Below are positions 6,680 to 12,499 of a stretch of DNA of 12,499 nt, piece by piece. Origin of the DNA: Bacillota bacterium. GTDB lineage: Bacteria > Bacillota > Clostridia > Christensenellales > Aristaeellaceae. Both the position numbers and the translations under genes were made by a program. Position 1 is the stretch's first letter, and each line of letters opens with the position of its first letter. The notes under the pieces were generated by a model. It was not told the DNA's origin and did not search any database. It was given only the letters and a program-made list of their open reading frames with translations. Where the stretch lies: NCBI GenBank assembly GCA_023413135.1, contig JAEZQK010000130.1, positions 1 to 12,499 on the forward strand, given 5' to 3'.

Positions 6680-7936
6680 TCACTTAAACAATATCAGCGC
6701 CTGGTCGGTATCGGTGCGCTTTAATACGCGATAGCCGGTATGGGCGGCGGTGGCAACGCCGTTTATGCCCGGGCGGCAATAGCCGCCGGCGGTCAGTGAG
6801 CCGTCGTCCCGCACCAGCAGCGCGCCCAGTAGGCCTACCTTCACCCACTCAGGGCGGTTTGCGCGGGACATATAGGGCTTATTGGGATCATAGGCCGGGT
6901 TCAATGCGGGCCTTAATTCCGTATGGGCCGGGACGAGTACCTTGCCATCCTTGTCCTTCTCATCCGGAACTGCCACATCCTCATACAGGATGCGGCCCCA
7001 CTTGTCGGTTTCGAATTTATTCTTCCATCGCAGTTCCCCTGCTCCGGCCACAAAGCCGGGCGTGGCACTGACAACGCCCAGAACATATCCGTCGCTGGCC
7101 TGGGCAATGCGGACCTTGTCGCTGGCCCCGGCAAAGGTCACAAAATAGCCCGGCTCAATGGTCCGGCCGGATTCGGTTTCATACAGCTCGGCATAGTCCG
7201 CGCCGCCGCCGTTCCAGGCGTTGTCGATATAGGCGTCACCGGTACTCAATATCTTAGCCGCAAGGCCGGGACTTTGCATATCTGCGCCATTGGCCAGGAA
7301 CCAGGAATAGGCCGTGTCTGCCGCGCCATAGCGGCCCATGATGTGCGCGCCCTCAATACCGTTGACAGAGGTGAACCTACCCTCTGCGTGACTGGCAAAA
7401 CCGGATGATGTGGTGCCATAGCCTTCGGCGTGGGATGCAGAACCTGTGGCAGCCGTATCTTGACCCTGGGCAAAAGCGGCGTTCCCGAAGGCTGTTGTGT
7501 TGAAGCCGATGGCCACGGCGTTTTCACCCATCGTATAGTCGCTCCGATTGTTGATGCCGCGCACGGCCCCCAAGTTGTTTCCGTCCACAAGATTTAAAAG
7601 CCCGCCGCCGCCTGGTCCCGCGGGGCCGCCCGGTCCGGTGGGTCCGGTCGGCCCGGTGGGTCCGGTCAGCCCAGTGGGACCTGCAGGCCCGGTGGGCCCA
7701 GTCGGCCCAGTGGGGCCTTTAGGTCCTGTAGGCCCGATAGGCCCTCTACAACCGGGGTCTGGACCGTGGCGGGGGCCTTCGCCGTATTGCTCGTATCGAT
7801 CCTCAATTTGTGCCTCAGGGGGGATGACATAGTTGATCGGGTAGGGCGGTGGATAAGGAGGCCGCCGATAGGGCGCCTGCTGAAAGGGAGGCTGGTTTGG
7901 AGCCTGCCTGGGGGGATATCTATTGGAACCGGGCAT
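6680..7936 (-). CDS. Collagen-like surface protein with Peptidase_G2-like C-terminus
   Basis: A 418-residue fibrous protein. Residues 1-40 are Pro/Tyr/Gln rich (RRPPYPPPYPINY). Gly-X-Y triplets run from about 65 to 111, mostly GPTGPTGPTGP, as in bacterial collagen-like stalks. Residues 138-200 are YadA-head/Hep_Hag-like (NAVAIGFNTTAFGNAAFAQG, two ASHAEG copies). The C-terminal ~170 residues start with GADYAELYE, then IEPGYFVTF and GYVLGVVSATPGFV, which resemble the Peptidase_G2 intramolecular self-cleaving domain of trimeric phage appendages and surface fibres. A trimeric stalk with a self-processing tip is therefore likely, on a spore surface (BclA-like) or cell surface. There is no classical signal peptide or LPXTG, which favours the spore surface. 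The ATG has GGAGG 7 nt upstream. Family assignments come from motifs seen by eye. Confidence 0.85.
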   Translation of the reverse strand: MPGSNRYPPRQAPNQPPFQQAPYRRPPYPPPYPINYVIPPEAQIEDRYEQYGEGPRHGPDPGCRGPIGPTGPKGPTGPTGPTGPAGPTGLTGPTGPTGPTGPGGPAGPGGGGLLNLVDGNNLGAVRGINNRSDYTMGENAVAIGFNTTAFGNAAFAQGQDTAATGSASHAEGYGTTSSGFASHAEGRFTSVNGIEGAHIMGRYGAADTAYSWFLANGADMQSPGLAAKILSTGDAYIDNAWNGGGADYAELYETESGRTIEPGYFVTFAGASDKVRIAQASDGYVLGVVSATPGFVAGAGELRWKNKFETDKWGRILYEDVAVPDEKDKDGKVLVPAHTELRPALNPAYDPNKPYMSRANRPEWVKVGLLGALLVRDDGSLTAGGYCRPGINGVATAAHTGYRVLKRTDTDQALILFK

Positions 7937-7975
7937 ATGGATTCCTCCTAGAAAAAATGTGGTCCGTTTTCAGGT

Positions 7976-7985
7976 TATGTATATG
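7976..7985 (-). promoter_or_regulatory. Possible sporulation-sigma -10 element of the collagen-like gene
   Basis: On the minus strand CATATACATA lies about 40 nt before the ATG, the same distance as the CATATATTA element of the next gene. It resembles sigma-E/sigma-K -10 boxes, but a -35 match is unclear. Confidence 0.3.
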
Positions 7986-8066
7986 GATGGGAGCCGGTGT
8001 AAAAAGCGGACGCCGGGAAGGCGGTACCCCTCTGGTGTGCAGTTTTTGAAATTCCCATTCGACACA

Positions 8067-8095
8067 TTGCGAAAGAACGTTCGCCGTGCTACACT
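8067..8095 (+). promoter_or_regulatory. Sigma-A promoter of the DUF362-uvrA unit
   Basis: TTGCGA (8067-8072) and TACACT (8090-8095) each match four of six consensus bases and are exactly 17 bp apart. They lie 30 bp upstream of the ATG at 8126. The operator-like site at 8070-8083 overlaps the -35 box and spacer. Confidence 0.65.
8070..8083. promoter_or_regulatory. LexA/DinR SOS-box candidate
   Basis: CGAAAGAACGTTCG matches the Bacillus-type SOS box CGAACRNRYGTTCG at every defined position except the fifth (A for C). It sits across the -35 box and spacer, where a bound repressor would block RNA polymerase. uvrA is a known SOS gene in Bacillota, which supports the call. Confidence 0.7.
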
Positions 8096-8125
8096 ATGCT
8101 GGTATGAATTTTCAGGAGGAGCACC

Positions 8126-9229
8126 ATGGAGCCTTCGAAAGTGTACTTTACGAACCTGCGGGTTACGGACGGCCGCAATCTTCTGGATAAGCTGCGCCGC
8201 CTTGTGAAAAAGGCAGGCATTGAGAGCATTGATTTTAACAAGAAGTTTACGGCAATCAAGCTGCATTTCGGGGAGCCGGGGAATTTATCCTTCGTGCGGC
8301 CCAACTATGCCAAGGTGCTGGTGGATTTGGTGCGTAAAAACGGCGGCATGCCCTTTTTGACCGACTGCAACACGCTGTATGTGGGCAGAAGGAAAAACGC
8401 GCTGGATCATATGGAGGCAGCTTATGAAAACGGGTTCTCTCCCTTTTCCACAGGCTGTCACGTGATCATCGGCGACGGGCTGAAGGGCACGGATGAAGCG
8501 CTGGTAAAAATCCCCGGCGAATACGTGAAGGAAGCCAAGATCGGCCGCGCGGTGATGGATGCGGATGTGTTTATCAGCCTCACCCACTTCAAGGGCCACG
8601 AGGGCACGGGGTTTGGCGGGGCTATCAAGAACATCGGTATGGGCTGCGGCTCAAGAGCCGGCAAAATGGAGATGCACTCTTCCGGCAAGCCGGAGGTGGA
8701 TGAGGACCTGTGCGTGCACTGCGGCAAATGCCGCAAGGAATGCGCCCATGACGCCATTACCTTCCCCCGCAAGAAGGCACACATCAACTGGGACAAATGT
8801 GTGGGCTGCGGCCGCTGCATCGGCGCGTGCCCTGAGGATGCGATCCATCCCACAGGCGACCAGAGTAACGATATACTGAATATGAAGATCGCGGAGTACA
8901 GCCTTGCCGTTTTGCAGGGCCGGCCCCACTTCCACGTAAGCCTGGTCATGGACATTTCCCCTGTGTGCGACTGCCACGATTACAATGACGCGCCCATATT
9001 GCCGGACGTGGGCATGTTCGCCTCCTTCGATCCGGTGGCACTGGACCAGGCCTGCGTGGATGCCTGCTTAAAGCTCTCTCCGCTGCCCGGCAGCAAGCTT
9101 TCACAGGTCCCGCATATCAGTGACGATCCTTTCAAGAACAACCACCCGGATACCAACTGGGTCACTCAATTATCCCACGGTGAAAAGCTGGGGATGGGGA
9201 CCCGGGCCTACGAATTGATCGAGGTGTGA
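8126..9229 (+). CDS. DUF362-type protein with two [4Fe-4S] ferredoxin clusters
   Basis: A 367-residue cytoplasmic iron-sulfur protein. The DUF362-like part spans about 1-180 and resumes after the ferredoxin insert; it includes KLHFGEPGN (45-53) and LTHFKGHEGTGFGGAIKNIG (152-171). The insert carries two canonical cluster motifs, C196-x2-C199-x2-C202-x3-C206 and C225-x2-C228-x2-C231-x3-C235, followed by PEDAI. The family is widespread in anaerobes, and its reaction is not established to my knowledge; electron transfer is the safe inference. The ATG has AGGAGGAG just upstream. It is the first gene behind the SOS-box promoter, and uvrA begins 3 nt after its stop with its Shine-Dalgarno inside this gene, so the two are cotranscribed and coupled. 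Confidence 0.9.
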   Translation: MEPSKVYFTNLRVTDGRNLLDKLRRLVKKAGIESIDFNKKFTAIKLHFGEPGNLSFVRPNYAKVLVDLVRKNGGMPFLTDCNTLYVGRRKNALDHMEAAYENGFSPFSTGCHVIIGDGLKGTDEALVKIPGEYVKEAKIGRAVMDADVFISLTHFKGHEGTGFGGAIKNIGMGCGSRAGKMEMHSSGKPEVDEDLCVHCGKCRKECAHDAITFPRKKAHINWDKCVGCGRCIGACPEDAIHPTGDQSNDILNMKIAEYSLAVLQGRPHFHVSLVMDISPVCDCHDYNDAPILPDVGMFASFDPVALDQACVDACLKLSPLPGSKLSQVPHISDDPFKNNHPDTNWVTQLSHGEKLGMGTRAYELIEV

Positions 9230-9232
9230 CGC

Positions 9233-12064
9233 TTGCGCAATACGCTGTTTGTAAAAGGAGCCCGGGAGCACAACCTGAAAAATATCGACCTGGAGATCCC
9301 CCGCGATAAATTGGTGGTGTTCACGGGGTTGTCCGGGTCGGGCAAAAGCTCCCTGGCCTTTGATACCATCTATGCCGAGGGCCAAAGGCGGTATGTGGAA
9401 TCGCTGTCCGCCTACGCCCGGCAGTTCCTGGGGCAGATGGAGAAGCCGGACATCGACTACATCGAGGGCTTGTCCCCCGCCATCTCCATCGACCAGAAGA
9501 CCACCAGCCGCAACCCCCGCTCCACCGTGGGCACGGTGACGGAGATCCACGACTACCTGCGCCTTTTATACGCCCGGATCGGCACGCCCCACTGCCCCCA
9601 GTGCGGCAAGGAAATCAACCAGCAGACCATCGACCAGATGGTGGACCAAATATTGTCCTACCCGGAGGGCACGCGGATGCAGGTGCTGGCGCCGGTGGTT
9701 CGCGGCCGCAAGGGCGAGCATGCAAGGCTTTTGGAGGATGCCCGCAAGGGCGGCTTTGTCCGTGTGCGCATCGACGGCACGCTGTACGAGATCGATGATA
9801 CGCCGCCCCTGGATAAGCAAAAGAAGCACACCATCGAGATCGTCATCGACCGGCTTATCATACGGGCCGGGAAGGAGATGTCAAAACGCCTTACCGACAG
9901 CATGGAAACGGCGGCGGGCCAGTCCGGCGGGCTGATTTTGATCGACCTTAACGAGCAGGGCGAAATCCTGTTTTCCCAGAACTACGCCTGCGCCGACTGC
10001 GGCATCTCCATCGAGGAGCTGGCTCCCCGGCTGTTCTCCTTCAACAGCCCCTTCGGGGCATGCCCCACCTGTGCCGGCCTTGGCACGCTGATGAAGATCA
10101 GCCCCGACATCGTGCTCCCGGACCGCAGCCTTTCCCTCAATCAGGGCGCCATCAACGCCATGGGCTGGAACGTGAAGGATCCCTCCAGCATCGCCAATAT
10201 GTTTTTTGCGGCCCTTGCCCAAAAATACGGCTTCGATATGGACACGCCGGTGAGGGACCTGCCGGAAAAGGTCGTGAACCTGCTTTTGTACGGAACCGGC
10301 AGGGAAAAGATCACCGTTCATTACGCCGGGCAAAATGGCGCCGGCCATTTCGACGCGCCGTACGAGGGCATCATACCTTCCCTGGAGCGCCGCTACCGGG
10401 AGACCGCCAGCGACGGCATGAAAGCGCTGTATGAGGAATACATGGTGGCGGACGAATGTCCCGACTGCCATGGCCGCAGGCTGAAGCCCGAGGCGCTGGC
10501 CGTTACCGTAGGCACGGAGAATATTGCCAAGATCAGTGATTTGAGCGTGTTGGATGCCAGGGAGTTCTTCAGGCACCTTACGCTAAACGAAAAACAGACG
10601 CTCATCGCTTCCCAGATATTGAAGGAGATCAATGCACGCCTGGGCTTCCTGGTGGATGTGGGCCTTGACTATTTGACCCTTTCCCGGGCGGCGGGAAGCC
10701 TATCCGGCGGTGAGGCGCAGCGCATCCGCCTGGCTACCCAGATCGGCTCCTCCCTGGTGGGCGTGCTGTATATCCTGGACGAACCCTCCATCGGCCTGCA
10801 TCAAAGAGACAACGCCAGGCTGCTGAAGACCTTGAAGAGCCTCCGGGACATCGGCAATACCCTGATCGTGGTGGAGCACGATGAGGAAACCATGTATGCC
10901 GCCGACTATATCGTGGACATCGGCCCGGGAGCCGGCGCCCACGGCGGCCATATCGTGGCCCAGGGCACGGTGGAGGAGATCATCAAAAACCCCAACTCCC
11001 TTACCGGTCAATATCTGAGCGGCAAAAAAAGCATCCCGGTTCCGGAAAAGCGGCGCCAGCCCACGGGGTACCTTACCATCCGGGGCGCCCGGGAGCACAA
11101 CCTTAAGAACATCGACGCCACCATTCCCCTGGGGGTATTGACCTGCGTCACGGGCGTATCCGGCAGCGGCAAGTCCAGCCTGGTCAACGAGATCCTCTAT
11201 AAGTACCTGGCCAAGCAGCTGAACAGGGCCAAGACCCGCCCCGGTGCGTTCGACCGGCTGGAGGGCATAGAGTTGCTGGACAAGATCATTGATATCGACC
11301 AGTCGCCCATCGGCCGCACGCCCCGCAGCAACCCTGCCACCTACACCGGGCTGTTTGACCTCATCCGAAAGGTCTTTGCCTTGACTCTGGATGCCAAGGC
11401 CAGGGGCTACAAGGAAAACCGCTTCTCCTTCAACGTCAAGGGCGGGCGGTGCGAGGCCTGCTCCGGCGACGGGCTGATCAAAATTGAAATGCACTTCCTG
11501 CCCGACATCTATGTCCCCTGCGAGGTATGTAAGGGAAAGCGCTACAACCGGGAGACGCTGGAAGTGCACTACCGGGGCAAGTCTATCCATGACGTGCTGG
11601 AGATGACGGTCGAAGAAGGGCTAACTTATTTCGAAAACCACCCGCAGATTTTACGCAAGCTGGAAACGCTGTACGATGTGGGATTGGGCTACATGAAGCT
11701 GGGTCAGTCCAGCACCACCCTGTCTGGCGGCGAGGCCCAGCGGGTGAAGCTGGCCACGGAACTCAGCCGCAGGGCCACCGGCAAAACCGTGTATGTGCTG
11801 GATGAGCCTACTACCGGTCTTCACATGGCCGACGTGGACCGGCTGGTGCAGGTGCTGCAGCGGCTGGTGGACGCAGGCAACAGCGTGATCGTGATTGAAC
11901 ATAACCTTGACATCATCAAGACTGCCGACTATATCATCGACCTGGGCCCGGAAGGCGGCCACCGGGGCGGCCAGATCATCGCCCAGGGCACACCGGAGGA
12001 GTTGTGTAAAGTAGAGGCAAGCCATACGGGGCAGTATTTGAAAGCTATGCTGGGAAGAAGATGA
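9233..12064 (+). CDS. uvrA: Excinuclease ABC subunit A, UvrA
   Basis: A full-length 943-residue UvrA, the damage-recognition ATPase of nucleotide excision repair that loads UvrB at lesions. Walker A motifs GLSGSGKS (32-39) and GVSGSGKS (641-648), signatures LSGGEAQR at 490 and 830, and Walker B Asp-Glu pairs at 516-517 and 857-858 are all intact. Zinc modules are C253/C256/C277/C280 and C740/C743/C763/C766. The TTG at 9233 is taken as the start because it gives the standard N-terminus (RNTLFVKGAREHNLKNIDLE), the next Met is too far inside, and GAGGTG lies 6 nt upstream within the end of the DUF362 gene. It likely shares the SOS-box promoter at 8067-8095. A hairpin terminator follows at 12147. 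Confidence 0.98.
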   Translation: MRNTLFVKGAREHNLKNIDLEIPRDKLVVFTGLSGSGKSSLAFDTIYAEGQRRYVESLSAYARQFLGQMEKPDIDYIEGLSPAISIDQKTTSRNPRSTVGTVTEIHDYLRLLYARIGTPHCPQCGKEINQQTIDQMVDQILSYPEGTRMQVLAPVVRGRKGEHARLLEDARKGGFVRVRIDGTLYEIDDTPPLDKQKKHTIEIVIDRLIIRAGKEMSKRLTDSMETAAGQSGGLILIDLNEQGEILFSQNYACADCGISIEELAPRLFSFNSPFGACPTCAGLGTLMKISPDIVLPDRSLSLNQGAINAMGWNVKDPSSIANMFFAALAQKYGFDMDTPVRDLPEKVVNLLLYGTGREKITVHYAGQNGAGHFDAPYEGIIPSLERRYRETASDGMKALYEEYMVADECPDCHGRRLKPEALAVTVGTENIAKISDLSVLDAREFFRHLTLNEKQTLIASQILKEINARLGFLVDVGLDYLTLSRAAGSLSGGEAQRIRLATQIGSSLVGVLYILDEPSIGLHQRDNARLLKTLKSLRDIGNTLIVVEHDEETMYAADYIVDIGPGAGAHGGHIVAQGTVEEIIKNPNSLTGQYLSGKKSIPVPEKRRQPTGYLTIRGAREHNLKNIDATIPLGVLTCVTGVSGSGKSSLVNEILYKYLAKQLNRAKTRPGAFDRLEGIELLDKIIDIDQSPIGRTPRSNPATYTGLFDLIRKVFALTLDAKARGYKENRFSFNVKGGRCEACSGDGLIKIEMHFLPDIYVPCEVCKGKRYNRETLEVHYRGKSIHDVLEMTVEEGLTYFENHPQILRKLETLYDVGLGYMKLGQSSTTLSGGEAQRVKLATELSRRATGKTVYVLDEPTTGLHMADVDRLVQVLQRLVDAGNSVIVIEHNLDIIKTADYIIDLGPEGGHRGGQIIAQGTPEELCKVEASHTGQYLKAMLGRR

Positions 12065-12115
12065 CCAGGGAGGCTCCGCCTCCCTGGACCCACCGCTCAA
12101 GGGATATATCCCTTG
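12065..12115. repeat. REP-like double palindrome downstream of uvrA
   Basis: Two adjacent hairpins start right after the uvrA stop. The first is CCAGGGAGGC, loop TCC, GCCTCCCTGG (12065-12087). The second is an 18-nt perfect palindrome, CAAGGGATATATCCCTTG (12098-12115). The GGAGGCTCCGCCTCC core looks like a dispersed intergenic repeat of gut Clostridia, from memory. It may stabilise the uvrA mRNA 3' end. Confidence 0.6.
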
Positions 12116-12146
12116 GGAATCCCTATAATGGGTCAAACAAAAAAGA

Positions 12147-12187
12147 CTGCTCCTTCCAATCGCATGTGAGGAAGGAGCAGATTTTTG
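12147..12187 (+). terminator. Rho-independent terminator of the DUF362-uvrA unit
   Basis: A perfect 11-bp stem (CTGCTCCTTCC / GGAAGGAGCAG) with a 12-nt loop is followed by ATTTTTG. It lies about 80 nt past the uvrA stop. Confidence 0.85.
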
Positions 12188-12315
12188 TATGCCCGGTACG
12201 CAATGCCAAATCATACCAATCAAAAACACAAATGCACTTTGATGAATGTGGAAGCGGCGGTTACGATGTAGGGCGGGGGCTTGCTCCCGCCGTCAGCATG
12301 CATATTCGCGAAGTC
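12188..12315. other. Intergenic stretch with one small palindrome
   Basis: No gene is seen between the uvrA terminator and the insertion element. The one structure is a GC-rich hairpin at 12272-12291 (GGCGGG ... CCCGCC around GGCTTGCT), another likely dispersed repeat. The open frame that continues past uvrA to 12318 has no plausible start signal and crosses the terminator. Confidence 0.5.
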
Positions 12316-12499
12316 TGACCTGGCCCCAAGAGAGCGGACAACTCAAAAGTGTGGTAGAATAAACACAGAGGGGTTGTACGCGATGTCAAAGCAAAAACGG
12401 TTTACCCAGGAAGAGAAGCTGGCAATAGTAAGAATGATAACGGAAAACGGTCGGACGGTACTGAGTTTGGCCAACGAACTGGGGATACACGAGAACACC
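12316..12499 (+). mobile_element. Left end of an IS3-family insertion sequence (partial)
   Basis: The presumed left terminal repeat begins near 12316 (TGACCTGGCCCC, then GCGGACA at about 12334-12340), a form like the TG..CTG.CCCC...GGACA ends of many IS3-group elements. The orfA reading frame starts 67 bp inside and runs off the window. The right end and target duplication cannot be seen, so the exact left boundary is uncertain. Confidence 0.6.
12383..12499 (+). CDS. IS3-family transposase OrfA, N-terminal part
   Basis: The first 39 codons of a transposase OrfA, cut by the window end. The translation begins MSKQKRFTQEEKLAIVR and continues to LANELGIHENT, the start of the helix-turn-helix domain of IS3/IS911 OrfA proteins, which binds the terminal repeats. 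AGAGGGG lies about 9 nt before the ATG. In this family OrfA is joined to OrfB by programmed -1 frameshifting, but that region lies outside the window. Whether the element is intact cannot be judged. Confidence 0.8.
   Translation, partial: MSKQKRFTQEEKLAIVRMITENGRTVLSLANELGIHENT

Noticed and set aside
6680..7936. Collagen-like gene as part of a prophage tail module
   Set aside because: No capsid, tail, lysis or integrase gene is visible nearby; the neighbours are a coat-like gene and the uvrA unit.
10700..11590. A 296-residue minus-strand frame opposite uvrA
   Set aside because: Antisense shadow of uvrA; UvrA motifs are intact on the other strand.
12061..12318. Small plus-strand frame overlapping the end of uvrA
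   Set aside because: It runs through two palindromes and the uvrA terminator, has no separate ribosome binding site and shows no domain.

Overview
The window looks like a piece of a GC-rich, probably spore-forming and gut-associated Clostridia genome (Bacillota). Supporting signs are strong GGAGG ribosome binding sites, GTG and TTG starts, a Gram-positive type SOS box, a YdiF-like ABC-F protein, an MscL with a zinc-ribbon tail, a collagen-like surface protein and many intergenic palindromic repeats. The exact lineage cannot be fixed from the sequence alone.

Layout. (1) 1-213 is non-coding and holds a terminator hairpin and a roughly 105-bp palindromic repeat element. (2) 214-3083 is a minus-strand operon: a helical protein of unknown function (tentatively DUF6483), an ABC-F ATPase and a small CPYC thiol-redox protein. 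(3) 3084-3216 is a compact divergent promoter region with two near-consensus sigma-A promoters whose -35 boxes face each other. (4) 3217-4897 on the plus strand is an overlapping gene pair, a compact ABC/AAA-type ATPase plus a DUF4435-like TOPRIM protein. This is the gene architecture of PARIS (AriA/AriB) and related OLD-like anti-phage modules. mscL follows after 39 bp with no visible terminator, then a strong hairpin terminator. (5) 5511-7936 on the minus strand holds two repeat-built, probably surface or spore-coat proteins. One is a Gly-X-Y collagen-like protein with YadA-head-like repeats and a Peptidase_G2-like C-terminus. The other is a Cys/Pro-rich protein with eight exact 24-bp repeats (QQNAWAxP) and four 36-bp repeats (CPKPHPDP). 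Their leaders look alike, which suggests co-regulation. (6) 8067-12064 on the plus strand is a two-gene unit, a DUF362-type 2x[4Fe-4S] protein and uvrA. Its promoter overlaps a 14-bp site matching the Gram-positive LexA/DinR consensus at all but one defined position. (7) 12065-12382 is repeat-rich and contains the uvrA terminator. An IS3-family orfA begins at 12383 and runs off the window.

How the parts fit: most of the window is cell maintenance (translation factor, redox, osmotic valve, DNA repair) carrying two accessory insertions, a candidate defence pair and a surface/coat gene pair. The most interesting items are the compact PARIS-like pair, the SOS-box-controlled ferredoxin-uvrA unit, and the paired repeat proteins with a shared leader.
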